The notes beneath the pieces were generated by a model. It had not been told where the DNA came from. It did no database searches and saw nothing but the letters and a program-made list of their open reading frames with translations. This document shows positions 45,836-57,916 of a DNA stretch of 64,000 bases, in pieces. The stretch is from JAATFS01 sp037145635 (GTDB lineage Bacteria; Pseudomonadota; Gammaproteobacteria; Xanthomonadales; Xanthomonadaceae): contig JBBCXB010000004.1 of the NCBI GenBank assembly GCA_037145635.1, forward strand, positions 186,001 through 250,000, in the 5' to 3' direction. A program made the translations under genes and the position numbers. The number at the start of each line of letters is the position of its first letter. Within the stretch, counting starts at the first letter, position 1.

Positions 45836-47040
45836 CGCCCCAGCCCGAGCACCCCACGCCGGACTTCCGCAGTGCCGCCTTCCTGCGTGCCCACATCGCC
45901 GACACCATGGCGTTCTACCACCCGCGCGCGATCGACCCGGCGGGCGGCTTCTTCCAGTACTTCCGCGACGACGGCTCGATCTACGACCGCGGCCACCGGC
46001 ACCTGGTGAGCAGCACGCGGTTCGTGTTCGACTACGCGATGGCGTACCGCGAGTTCGGCGACCCCGAGTACCTGCAGGCGGTGCGCCATGGCCTGGCCTA
46101 TCTGCGCGACGTGCACCGCAACCCGGACACCGGGGGCTATGCCTGGACCCTGCGCGACGGGGTGGTGGAGGACGACATGAACCACTGCTACGGCGTGGCG
46201 TTCGTGCTGCTGGCGTACGCGTGCGGGCTGAAGGCCGGGCTGGAGGAGGCGCGCGCCTGGATGGACGAGACCTGGCAGCTGCTCGAGCGCCACTTCTGGG
46301 AGCCGGAGTACGGGCTGTACAAGGACGAGGCCGACGCGGCGTTCCGGTTCACCGGCTATCGCGGGCAGAACGCCAACATGCACATGTGCGAGGCGATGAT
46401 CGCGGCCTACGAGGCCAGCGGCGAGCCGCGCTACCTGGAGCGTGCGCAGGTGCTGGCCGACCACATGACGCGCCGCCAGGCGGCCAAGGCCGGCGGGCTG
46501 GTGTGGGAGCACTACGACCGTCACTGGAACATCGACTGGGACTACAACCGCGACAATCCCAAGCACCTGTTCCGGCCCTGGGGTTTCCAGCCGGGCCACC
46601 AGACCGAATGGGCCAAGCTGCTGATGCTGATCGACCGCTACGCACCGGCCGACTGGCTGCTGCCGACCGCGCGCCATCTGTTCGACACGGCGGTGGCCCG
46701 GGCCTGGGATGCGGAGCGGGGCGGGCTGTACTACGGGTTCGACCCCGAGGGCCGCGTCTGCGACGACGACAAGTATTTCTGGGTGCAGGCGGAGTCGCTG
46801 GCCACCGCCGCGCTGCTGGCCGAGCGCAGCGGCGACCCGGTGTACTGGCAGTGGTACGAGCGGCTCTGGGACTATGCCTGGACCCACTTCGTCGATCATC
46901 GCTACGGCGCCTGGTACCGCATCCTCGATGCCGACAACCGCAAGTACAGCGACGAGAAGAGCCCGGCCGGGAAGACCGACTACCACACCATGGGCGCCTG
47001 CCACGAGGTGCTCAACGTGGTGAGGCCGCCGGCGTCGTGA
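45832..47040 (+). CDS. AGE-family mannose isomerase
   Basis: 402-aa (alpha/alpha)6-barrel enzyme of the N-acylglucosamine 2-epimerase family. Segments GGFFQYFRDDGSIYDRGHRHL, NHCYGVAFVLLAYA, GQNANMHMCEAMIAAYE and PGHQTEWAKLLM contain the catalytic histidines. With a fructokinase and permease in the same operon, conversion of D-mannose to D-fructose is the most likely reaction; a cellobiose or GlcNAc 2-epimerase role is less likely. Last gene of the operon. Confidence 0.88.
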   Translation: MTPQPEHPTPDFRSAAFLRAHIADTMAFYHPRAIDPAGGFFQYFRDDGSIYDRGHRHLVSSTRFVFDYAMAYREFGDPEYLQAVRHGLAYLRDVHRNPDTGGYAWTLRDGVVEDDMNHCYGVAFVLLAYACGLKAGLEEARAWMDETWQLLERHFWEPEYGLYKDEADAAFRFTGYRGQNANMHMCEAMIAAYEASGEPRYLERAQVLADHMTRRQAAKAGGLVWEHYDRHWNIDWDYNRDNPKHLFRPWGFQPGHQTEWAKLLMLIDRYAPADWLLPTARHLFDTAVARAWDAERGGLYYGFDPEGRVCDDDKYFWVQAESLATAALLAERSGDPVYWQWYERLWDYAWTHFVDHRYGAWYRILDADNRKYSDEKSPAGKTDYHTMGACHEVLNVVRPPAS

Positions 47041-47109
47041 TCCGCTAGGCCTGCGCTGCGCCGCCTCCGTCCCTGCCCTGCGGGCCTGGCTGTTGGACTC
47101 AGAATTAGG

Positions 47110-47292
47110 AAACACGGACGGTCAGGGAGCAGAGTCTCTAGTTTCGCCAACTCGGTCCTGTATGCAGAGGGGCTGCGGGGGCCTGGGCAGGACCTTCCAC
47201 GACAGGGCGCATGGAAGAGTCCCCGGGCGCGGGTTTACGGCGTGTCCTCCCCAACACTGGCGGACCGCTCCCGTGCAGGCAAACGACGCACC
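47110..47292. repeat. Foldback repeat A, copy 1
   Basis: Homologous to 47872-48044. It begins AAACACGGACGGT, has GGGCAGGACCTTCCACGAC near the middle, then ACGGCGTGTCCTCCCC, and ends GCAGGCAAACGACGC. The stem is weaker than in copy 2. No ORF inside is credible. Confidence 0.65.
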
Positions 47293-47337
47293 AAGCGCGC
47301 GTCCTCCATGCAAAGGAAGGGCCTGAAGCATCGGCGC

Positions 47338-47430
47338 GATGGCTGGCTTCGATGAGGGGCGCCACTGGCCGGGGAGCAGGCTCCTCGGCGTTGCAGAGGT
47401 CCTGTCCGATGGGTGCGGCCAGCGTCAAGC
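47338..47430. repeat. Foldback repeat B, truncated copy
   Basis: Matches the left half of 47446-47619 (GATGGCTGGCTTCG, then GGCTCCTCGG and GTCCTGTCCGA) and then ends. It directly precedes a full copy. Confidence 0.55.
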
Positions 47431-47445
47431 TAGTTTTGCCGGAAG

Positions 47446-47619
47446 GATGGCTGGCTTCGGCAGGGGGCGTCAGCGTGACCGGGGACAGGCTCCTCGGCTC
47501 GGGCGGACATCCTGTCCGACTCGCCGCCGCGGCACATCCCTGTGCCGCTCTCCGCCTATCCCCGGCCACGCTGACGCCTCGGCCAGTCATTGCCAGGGCT
47601 GCGGAAGCGGGTGGCTGAT
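47446..47619. repeat. Foldback repeat B, full copy with cloverleaf-like symmetry
   Basis: Inverted 20-base arms at 47466-47485 and 47559-47578 match at 19 positions (GGCGTCAGCGTGACCGGGGA). Inside are two further hairpins, CGGACA/TGTCCG and GCGGCACA/TGTGCCGC. The nested symmetry predicts a three-way or cloverleaf fold. Confidence 0.7.
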
Positions 47620-47756
47620 ACTTGGTGCAACCTTCAACCCTGCATTCGTTTGGCCAGAAGTCAGTTGCGAGGCTTCGGCAAAGAGCCATAAGCCGTCTGC
47701 TGACGGCTGTGCTGCGGCACCCCCACGTAGGACGGCTACGTGCGCCACGTGCGCAG

Positions 47757-47870
47757 AAGGCAATTGCCTTTTGCTGTCTGGATTTCTGCTGTCTGCTGTT
47801 GGATCTTGCCGTTTGACTGTTCGGCCGCTTGGCTGCTGTCTGTTGGCAATAGTCCCGCAGAAACACGGAC
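47757..47870. repeat. Lower-GC spacer with GCTGTCTG motifs
   Basis: Between the two composite units lies a stretch with a 14-base palindrome (AAGGCAATTGCCTT, 47757-47770) and several GCTGTCTG/GCTGTTGG motifs. Its base composition differs from its surroundings. I see no gene here. Confidence 0.45.
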
Positions 47871-47871
47871 A

Positions 47872-48044
47872 GTAAGGCGGCCACGCCTTTCGTTCCGCCA
47901 AATCATTCTCTGTGCAGGGGTCCGCGGGTGCCGGGGCAGGACCTTCCACGACATGGATGTCGTGGAAGAGCCCCCAGGGATGGGTTCACGGCGTGTCCTG
48001 CCCCGGCACTCGTGGGCCCCTCCCACGCAGGCAAGCGAGGCGCC
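47872..48044. repeat. Foldback repeat A, copy 2
   Basis: Perfect 15-base inverted arms GTGCCGGGGCAGGAC (47928-47942) and 47995-48009 enclose a perfect inner hairpin, TTCCACGACAT/ATGTCGTGGAA (47944-47967). This gives an extended structured element of the same family as 47110-47292. Confidence 0.7.
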
Positions 48045-48086
48045 CAATTTCGCCCAATCGTCCGGTCAAAGTTTCAGAAGCTGCGC

Positions 48087-48260
48087 GATGCTCGGCTTCG
48101 GCGAGGGGTGCCAGCGTGAACGCGGGAAGCCCTTCGGCGCGGCAGACGTCCTGGTCCGACGCGTCGCCGCGGCACATCCGGTGTGCCGCTCTCCGCCTGT
48201 CCTCGATCATGCTGATGCCTAGGCCGGTCGTTGCCAGGGCTGCGGAAGCGAGGGCCTGAT
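48087..48260. repeat. Foldback repeat B, second full copy
   Basis: Same order of blocks as 47446-47619: GATG-CTCGGCTTCGG, a GCGGCAC/GTGCCGC-type inner hairpin, TCTCCGCCT, GGCCGGTCGTTGCCAGGGCT and GCGGAAGCG. The outer arms are more diverged. Confidence 0.65.
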
Positions 48261-48267
48261 GCTTCGC

Positions 48268-48389
48268 GACCATGACCCTCGTCCTGTCCCACGCCGCCAC
48301 GGCACACCCGAAACCCCGTTCTCCGCCTGACCTCGATCACGCTGATGCCTCGGCCGGTCGTCGCCAAGGCTGCGGAGACCTGGGAACTG
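48268..48389. repeat. Foldback repeat B, partial copy
   Basis: Matches the right half of repeat B (TCTCCGCCTGACC, ATCACGCTGATGCCTCGGCC, then GCCAAGGCTGCGG). It ends about 55 bases before the end of the converging amidohydrolase gene. Confidence 0.55.
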
Positions 48390-48444
48390 AGGGTTCGCGA
48401 CCATGCGCATGATCCTTCATCGGCGCGACCACCGTGCCCGGCCG

Positions 48445-49809
48445 TCAGCGCGGGCGGTAATCCTCGATCTTGCCGCCGACCTCGACGCCGGCCTGCCACA
48501 CCGCCACGATGCGGCGGGTGTTGAGGATGTCGCGGGTGGGATCGGCCTCCAGCACCAGCAGGTCGGCGCGCAGGCCCGGGACGATCCGGCCGCGGTCCTT
48601 GAGGCCGAGCAGCTTGCTGGCATCGCGGGTGGCGGTGGTCAGCGCCTGCGACGGGCTGAAGCCGGCCTGCACCATCAGCTCGAGTTCGCGGTGCTCGGCG
48701 AAGCCGATCACCCGTTGCGGCAGCGCCCCCGCATCGGTACCGAAGCCGATGCGGATGCCGGCGTCGCGCAGCGTGCGCAGGTTGGCCAGGTTGGTGGCCA
48801 CGGCCTGGTGCGCGACCGGGACCGACGGGTCGGCCAGCCGGGTGCGCTGCCAGTTTGCGTCGTTCCACTGGGCCCGCAGGGGCGGCGACAGCGCATTGCG
48901 CAGGAACGGCTGCTGCAGCACCTTCGGATGCTCGGCGTAGTAGTAGACCGCCTCGTCGAGGGTGACCGTGGGGATGTACCAGGTGCCGGCCGCGAACATG
49001 GCCTTCACCAGGTCCGGACCGATCGGCTGGTCGCGCACGCCATGGGCGAGGATGTCCAGCCCGCTGGCGACCAAGTCGGCGGCCGGGGCCAGGTCGTGGA
49101 TGTGCGCGGCGACCTTGAGCCCGCGCTTGTGCGCCTCCTTGATCGCGGCGCGGTAGACCGCCGGCGCCATCATCGGCCGCTGGCCGCCGAGATCGTCGAC
49201 CCACAGCTTGATCAGGTCGGCGCCGGCATCGGCCTGCGCGCGCACCGCGGCGCGTGCCGCGTCGGCATCGGCGGGGCGCGCCACCGGGTCGTGGGCCAGA
49301 CCCATGGTCTCGGCCGGCGGCGCGCCGCCCGGCACTCCGATGCCGGGGCCGGCGCCCTTGAGCTGCGCACCGAGGGCCGGGTCGCGGTCGACCTCGGCCC
49401 GGATCGCATAGAAGGCCGGGCCGTTCATGCCCAACGCGGTGACCGTGGTGATGCCGTAGGCCTGGAACTGGCGCAGGTCGCGCACCACGTTGTCGCGGGT
49501 GTAGAAGCGGTCGCCGTGCTCGACCCCGCTGCTGTTGCCGACATGCGCATGGTCGCTGACCAGGCCCGGCATCAGGTACTTGCCGCGGTAGTCGAGCTTG
49601 CGCGCGCCGCGCACCAGCGCCGGGTCGGCCGCGTCCCCGGCGCCGACGTAGGCGATGCGGCCGTCGCGGATGACCACTGCCTGCTCGCCCAGGTTGCGCT
49701 CGCCGTCGAAGACGTGCGCGCCCTCGATCACGACGGTCTCGGCGTGCAGACGCGGCTGCACCGCCGCCAGCAGGACCAGGAAAAACGGGAGAAGGCGGGA
49801 CGCTCGCAT
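48445..49809 (-). CDS. Secreted amidohydrolase
   Basis: 454-aa metal-dependent hydrolase with a signal peptide (MRASRLLPFFLVLLAAVQPR, cleavage after LHA). Metal ligands: HxH in LVSDHAHVG, a Lys in ADLIKLWVDD likely carboxylated, His in AAHIHDLAP and ILAHGV, and Asp in GFGTDAGALPQ. This is the layout of prolidase/imidazolonepropionase-like periplasmic amidohydrolases; the substrate is unknown. It ends next to the foldback repeat array. The start is fixed by the signal peptide. Confidence 0.87.
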   Translation of the reverse strand: MRASRLLPFFLVLLAAVQPRLHAETVVIEGAHVFDGERNLGEQAVVIRDGRIAYVGAGDAADPALVRGARKLDYRGKYLMPGLVSDHAHVGNSSGVEHGDRFYTRDNVVRDLRQFQAYGITTVTALGMNGPAFYAIRAEVDRDPALGAQLKGAGPGIGVPGGAPPAETMGLAHDPVARPADADAARAAVRAQADAGADLIKLWVDDLGGQRPMMAPAVYRAAIKEAHKRGLKVAAHIHDLAPAADLVASGLDILAHGVRDQPIGPDLVKAMFAAGTWYIPTVTLDEAVYYYAEHPKVLQQPFLRNALSPPLRAQWNDANWQRTRLADPSVPVAHQAVATNLANLRTLRDAGIRIGFGTDAGALPQRVIGFAEHRELELMVQAGFSPSQALTTATRDASKLLGLKDRGRIVPGLRADLLVLEADPTRDILNTRRIVAVWQAGVEVGGKIEDYRPR

Positions 49810-49891
49810 GCACCGTGCTCCGGCAAGGGGGAGCCACAGGCTAGCCGGGGCCAGGTGGCCGCGCGGTGAGGGCGCCGCGCCGCCCACCCTG

Positions 49892-52651
<2,760 letters not shown>

Positions 52652-52693
52652 GGCGTGGCCGGAAGGGGCGTGGGGAGCGGGGGGCATGGCGGG

Positions 52694-53860
52694 TCAGGCG
52701 GCACGCGCGGACGCGTCCGCGGGCAGGCGCCGCGGCGGCAGGTCGGCCACCGCCTGCGCGATCGCGCGGATGTGCTCGGGGGTGGTGCCGCAGCAGCCGC
52801 CGACCAGGTTGAGCAGGCCGGAGCGGGCGAACTCGCGCAGCGTGGCCGCCATCTCCTCCGGCGTCTCGTCGTACTCGCCGAAGGCGTTGGGCAGGCCGGC
52901 GTTGGGGTGCGCGCTGACGTAGGCGTCGGCCACCTGCGACAGCGTTTCCACGTGCGGGCGCAGGTCGCTGGCGCCGAGCGCGCAGTTCAGCCCCACCGAC
53001 AGCGGCCGGCCATGCGCCACCGACGCGTAGAACGCCTCGGCGGTCTGCCCGGACAGGGTGCGGCCGGAGGCGTCGGTGATGGTGCCGGAGATCATCACCG
53101 GCAACCGGCCGCCGCGCGCCTCGAACACTTCCTCCACCGCGTACAGCGCGGCCTTGGCGTTGAGGGTGTCGAAGATGGTCTCCACCATCAGGGTATCGGC
53201 GCCGCCGTCGATCAGGCCCTCGATGGCCTCGCGGTAGGTGGCGCGCAGCTCGTCGAAGCTGGTGTTGCGGTAACCCGGGTCGTTGACGTCCGGGCTGATC
53301 GAGGCGGTGCGGCTGGTCGGCCCGAGCACGCCGATGACGAAGCGCGGCTTGTCCGGGGTCTGCGCCTCCATCGCGTCGCAGCACTCGCGCGCCACCCGCG
53401 CGCCGGCGTGGTTGAGCTCGTACACCAGGTGCTGCAGGTGGTAGTCGGCCTGGCTGACCGAGGTGGCGTTGAAGGTATTGGTCTCCAGCAGGTCGGCGCC
53501 GGCCTCCAGGTACGCACGGTGGATGCCGGCGATGAGGTCCGGGCGGGTGAGCAGCAGCAGGTCGTTGTTGCCCTTGAGGTCGTGGCCCTGCGGGGCGTGG
53601 TCGCAGCCGGGCCCGTGCACGTGCGCCTGGGCGTCGGCGGCCGGGGCCGCCTGCCGGCCGTCGAACCCGGCGGCGAAGCGCTCGCCCCGGTAGTCGGCTT
53701 CCTCCAGCGCATGGCGCTGGATCATCGTGCCCATCGCGCCGTCGATGATCAGGATGCGCCGGGCCAGCGCCTGGGTCAGTTGCTCGGCGCGCTCCGGATG
53801 CAGCCAGGGCAGGGCGAAGGGGATGGGGGAAGCGGCAGTGGGGATGGGCAACGGCGTCAT
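52694..53860 (-). CDS. metH: Methionine synthase, homocysteine-binding part
   Basis: 388-aa homocysteine S-methyltransferase domain. The barrel begins RRILIIDGAMGTMIQ. Zinc ligands are Cys293 (GLNCALG) and Cys356-Cys357 (GGCCGTTPEH). An unusual His/Ala-rich loop (AAPADAQAHVHGPGCDHAPQ) replaces the short family loop near residue 80. The first 20 residues (LPIPTAASPIPFALP) are the translation of a GGGAAT repeat and are not conserved-looking. The ATG overlaps the stop of the regulator gene (ATGA). A separate homocysteine subunit is common in Xanthomonads. Confidence 0.94.
   Translation of the reverse strand: MTPLPIPTAASPIPFALPWLHPERAEQLTQALARRILIIDGAMGTMIQRHALEEADYRGERFAAGFDGRQAAPAADAQAHVHGPGCDHAPQGHDLKGNNDLLLLTRPDLIAGIHRAYLEAGADLLETNTFNATSVSQADYHLQHLVYELNHAGARVARECCDAMEAQTPDKPRFVIGVLGPTSRTASISPDVNDPGYRNTSFDELRATYREAIEGLIDGGADTLMVETIFDTLNAKAALYAVEEVFEARGGRLPVMISGTITDASGRTLSGQTAEAFYASVAHGRPLSVGLNCALGASDLRPHVETLSQVADAYVSAHPNAGLPNAFGEYDETPEEMAATLREFARSGLLNLVGGCCGTTPEHIRAIAQAVADLPPRRLPADASARAA
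53815..53858. repeat. GGGAAT-type repeat at the metH start
   Basis: GGGGATGGGGGAAG and GTGGGGATGGGCAACG form the G-rich arm of the family. It lies inside the first codons of the homocysteine-part gene. Confidence 0.45.
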
Positions 53861-54852
53861 GAGCCACTGCTCCGCGCCGGACCGCTCGGGCCTGCCTCGC
53901 GTCCCGCGTCCCGACCCCCGACCCCCGGCTTCACCGCGATCAGCGAGATCACCTCGAAGTGCGGCGGGCGCTTCTCGCGGGTGACCGTCTCCAGGCTGGA
54001 GACCTGCAGCCCGGCCTTGTCGACGAAACGGCGCAGCTCCTTCTCGCCGAAGCCCAGGTTGACGTGGCCGTAGGCGGCCACCGCGGCGCGGTGCTCGTGC
54101 TTGGCCAGGCTGCACAGCAGCAGGCGCCCGCCCGGGCGCAGCACGCGGGCCGACTCGGCCACCGCCTGGGCCGGCTTGCTGGCATAGGTCAGCGCGTGCA
54201 TCAGCACCACCAGGTCGAAGGTCTGCGACTCGAATGGCAGCGCGTGCATGTCGCCCTCGCGCACCTCGACGTTGCGCAGCTTGCGCAGCCGCTCGCTGGC
54301 CGCGGCGACCACGCGCGCGCTGGTGTCGATGCAGATGTAGCGCTTGGCGTGGGGGGCGACCAGCTCCGCCAGCACGCCGTCGCCGGAGGCGATGTCGAGC
54401 ACGTCGCCGGTCTCCAGCAGCGGCAGCGCGGTGCGCGCCAGCGCCTCCCAGGTGCGCCCGGGCGAGTAGTGCCGCTCCATGTCGCCGGCGACCGAGTCGG
54501 CCCAGTTCTGGTCGGCGGCGCGGGTGGCCAGCACCGCCGCCACGCGCTCGGCGTCCTGGCGCAGCAGCGGGTCGTCGCTGCCGGTGCTCAGCGCCAGCCA
54601 CAGCGAGCGCTGCGCCGGGTCCAGTGCGGCGTCGTCGAAGCGGTAGTAGGCCGACACCCCGGCGCGGCGGTCCCGCACCAGGCCGGCCTCCTTGAGCTTG
54701 GCCAGGTGGGTGGACACGCGCGGCTGCGCCAGGCGGGTGATCGCCGACAGCTCGGCCACGGTGAGCTCTTCCTGCTCCAGCAGGGTCAGCAGGCGCACCC
54801 GGGTCGCGTCGGCGAACACCTTGAGCCGGGTCGACCAGTCTTCCAGATCCAT
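53857..54852 (-). CDS. ArsR-type regulator fused to SAM methyltransferase
   Basis: 331 aa. Residues 1-90 are an ArsR winged helix (LKVFADATRVRLLTLLEQEE; SAITRLAQPRVSTHLAKLKE). Residues about 145-310 are a class I SAM methyltransferase (VLDIASGDGVLAELV; FDLVVLMHALTYASKPAQAV). In proteobacteria the ArsR-type regulator SahR responds to S-adenosylhomocysteine and controls metH; methyltransferase-fused versions next to metH occur in Xanthomonadales. That function is inferred from context. The stop overlaps the metH start. The gene is preceded directly by a 32-base palindrome. A low-complexity Gly/Ser/Arg tail ends the protein. Confidence 0.87.
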   Translation of the reverse strand: MDLEDWSTRLKVFADATRVRLLTLLEQEELTVAELSAITRLAQPRVSTHLAKLKEAGLVRDRRAGVSAYYRFDDAALDPAQRSLWLALSTGSDDPLLRQDAERVAAVLATRAADQNWADSVAGDMERHYSPGRTWEALARTALPLLETGDVLDIASGDGVLAELVAPHAKRYICIDTSARVVAAASERLRKLRNVEVREGDMHALPFESQTFDLVVLMHALTYASKPAQAVAESARVLRPGGRLLLCSLAKHEHRAAVAAYGHVNLGFGEKELRRFVDKAGLQVSSLETVTREKRPPHFEVISLIAVKPGVGGRDAGREAGPSGPARSSGS

Positions 54853-54884
54853 AAATATCTCTATATCGCGATATGGAGATATTT
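54853..54884 (-). promoter_or_regulatory. 32-nt palindromic operator at the regulator-metH start
   Basis: AAATATCTC arms flank a perfect ATATCGCGATAT core; 30 of 32 positions are symmetric. It ends one base before the start codon, so it overlaps the ribosome-binding region and probably the transcription start. The AT-rich sequence contrasts with its surroundings. A SahR-type site is the best guess. Confidence 0.7.
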
Positions 54885-54947
54885 TCGGCGCTCGGCCGGT
54901 GCCGGTCAACCGGCCCGGGGCTACATACGCATGCGAATGGTTGAGTC

Positions 54948-54953
54948 TACAAT
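54948..54953 (+). promoter_or_regulatory. -10 box of the acyl-CoA dehydrogenase gene
   Basis: TACAAT lies 33 bases before the GTG start, in the divergent interval shared with the methionine regulator. No strong -35 box is visible. Confidence 0.4.
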
Positions 54954-54985
54954 GGGGCGTCGCCAATGCCCGGGAGGGATCGAAC

Positions 54986-56134
<1,149 letters not shown>

Positions 56135-56159
56135 GGCCGGGATTCCCCCGTCCCGGTCC

Positions 56160-56981
56160 TCAGAACTCGCGCGCGTAGCCGCTGTTGACGATGACCTTCT
56201 GCAGGGCGTCGCTGACCTTGATGTTGCCGGCCACGATCTGCTGGGTCTCCGGGCCGAGGTTGTCCATGCGCGGCGGGGTGGCGCCCTTGTAGTCGCAGAC
56301 GCGGCCGCCGGCCTCGCGCACCAGCAGCACGCCGGCGGCGATGTCCCAGGCCTTCACCCCGGCCTCGAAGTAGGCGTCGGCGCGGCCGCAGGCCACGTAG
56401 GCCAGGTCGAGCGCGGCCGAGCCGGTGCGGCGCACGTCCTCGGCCTGCACCAGCAGCGCGTCCACGCACTTGAGCTGGGCGCTGGCGCGGGCGCGCTCGC
56501 GCGGGGCGAAGCCGGTGTGGATCATCGCGCCGGCCAGGTCCTTGCGGTCGGCGATGCGGATGCGGCGGTCGTTGAACACCGCGCCGGCGCCGCGGCTGGC
56601 GGTGAACAGCTCGTTGCGCAGCGGGTCGAAGATCACCGCGTCGGTGGGCTCGCCGTTCTCCACCAGCGCGATCGATACGCAGTAGTGCGGGAACCCGCGC
56701 AGGTAGTTGCTGGTGCCGTCCAGCGGGTCGATCACCCAGGTGTAGCGGCCGCTGTTGCCGCCCTGCACGCCGCCTTCCTCGCCGAACACGGCGTAGTCGG
56801 GGTAGGCGCGCTTGAGTTCCTTGACAATGACCTTCTCGGCATCGGCATCCACTTCGCTCGCATAGTCCATGCGGCCCTTCTGGACGACGTTCAGGGCCTC
56901 GAGCTTGTTGATGTTGCGCAACAGCACGTTGCCGGCGAGGCGAGCGGCTTTGACCATGACGGTGACGGCGGGTTTCTGCAT
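56160..56981 (-). CDS. suhB: Inositol monophosphatase family protein SuhB
   Basis: 273-aa magnesium-dependent phosphatase; in E. coli SuhB also takes part in rRNA antitermination. Metal-binding motifs: FGEEGG, WVIDPLDGTSNYLRGFPHY and the C-terminal AWDIAAGVLLVREAGG. It is divergent from trmJ, the same linkage as in E. coli. ATG at 56981 (MQKPAVTVMVKAARLAG) is the family start. Confidence 0.95.
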   Translation of the reverse strand: MQKPAVTVMVKAARLAGNVLLRNINKLEALNVVQKGRMDYASEVDADAEKVIVKELKRAYPDYAVFGEEGGVQGGNSGRYTWVIDPLDGTSNYLRGFPHYCVSIALVENGEPTDAVIFDPLRNELFTASRGAGAVFNDRRIRIADRKDLAGAMIHTGFAPRERARASAQLKCVDALLVQAEDVRRTGSAALDLAYVACGRADAYFEAGVKAWDIAAGVLLVREAGGRVCDYKGATPPRMDNLGPETQQIVAGNIKVSDALQKVIVNSGYAREF

Positions 56982-57097
56982 GGTGAAGGCTCCCGTGAAG
57001 GCAGATGTCGGAACTGGCGGAGGAAAAGAGCGAACCGGCGCGCAGGCCGGCCGCGCAGTTTACCATCTACGGCCGTCCCGCTCCCAGACTTCCGTTC

Positions 57098-57856
57098 ATG
57101 CCTGCCACCCGTCGCATCCGTTTCGTCCTCGTCGGCACCCAACATCCGGGCAACATCGGCGCCGCGGCGCGGGCGATGAAAACGATGGGCCTGTCCCGGC
57201 TGGTGCTGGTCGCGCCCGAGCGCGCGCTGGACGAGGACGCCTACCGGCGCTCGGCCGGCGCCGAGGACGTGCTGGGGCAGGCGCCGGTGTTCGCCAGCCT
57301 CGCCGAGGCGGTGACGGACTGCACCCTGGTGATCGGCTGCACCGCGCGCTCGCGCCGGGTGTCGCTGGAGGAGCTGCTGCCGGCCGACGGCGGCCGCCGC
57401 GCGCTGGCCAGGGCCGCCGAGCCGGCCGAGGTCGCGTTCGTGTTCGGTCGCGAGCGGACCGGGCTGACCAACGACGAGCTGCAGCTGTGCCATGCCGCGG
57501 TGCACATCCCGTCCGATCCGGAGTTCAGCTCGCTCAACCTGGCGGCGGCGGTGCAGGTGCTGGCCTACGAAGTGCGGCTGGCGCAGCTGGCCGCGGCCGA
57601 CGCCGCGCCGCCGCCGGCGCCCGGCTTCCGCGAGGACGCCGCCAGCCACGCGCAGATGGAAGGCATGTTCGGCCAGCTCGGCGAGACCCTGGACGCGATC
57701 GACTTCCACAAGGGCCGCGCGCCGGAATCGGCGATGCGCAAACTGCGCCGGCTGTTCCTGCGCGCGGACCTGAGCGAGCAGGAGGTGCGGCTGCTGCGCG
57801 GGATCCTGTCCGACGCGCAGCGCATGGCCGGCCTGGCGCGCGCCGCCGGGCACTGA
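57098..57856 (+). CDS. trmJ: tRNA Cm32/Um32 methyltransferase TrmJ
   Basis: 252-aa SPOUT methyltransferase that modifies tRNA position 32. N-terminal IRFVLVGTQHPGNIGAAARAM and the SPOUT knot motifs FVFGRERTGLTNDEL and SSLNLAAAVQVLAYE are diagnostic. A helical C-terminal extension completes the family length. The ATG at 57098 is chosen; the open frame extends 31 codons upstream into non-conserved sequence. Confidence 0.94.
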   Translation: MPATRRIRFVLVGTQHPGNIGAAARAMKTMGLSRLVLVAPERALDEDAYRRSAGAEDVLGQAPVFASLAEAVTDCTLVIGCTARSRRVSLEELLPADGGRRALARAAEPAEVAFVFGRERTGLTNDELQLCHAAVHIPSDPEFSSLNLAAAVQVLAYEVRLAQLAAADAAPPPAPGFREDAASHAQMEGMFGQLGETLDAIDFHKGRAPESAMRKLRRLFLRADLSEQEVRLLRGILSDAQRMAGLARAAGH

Positions 57857-57916
57857 TCGCTGTCACAACCAGGCGGTTTCCGATAGGCTTTGCCGAGCTC
57901 TTGGGGAGTGCAGGTT

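Noticed and set aside
47138..48300. Several ORFs of 60-250 codons on both strands in the repeat array
   Set aside because: They cross repeat boundaries, lack ribosome sites and differ in frame between copies of the same repeat.
47041..48444. Insertion sequence or prophage remnant
   Set aside because: No transposase or integrase frame, no target-site duplication that I can see; only foldback repeats.
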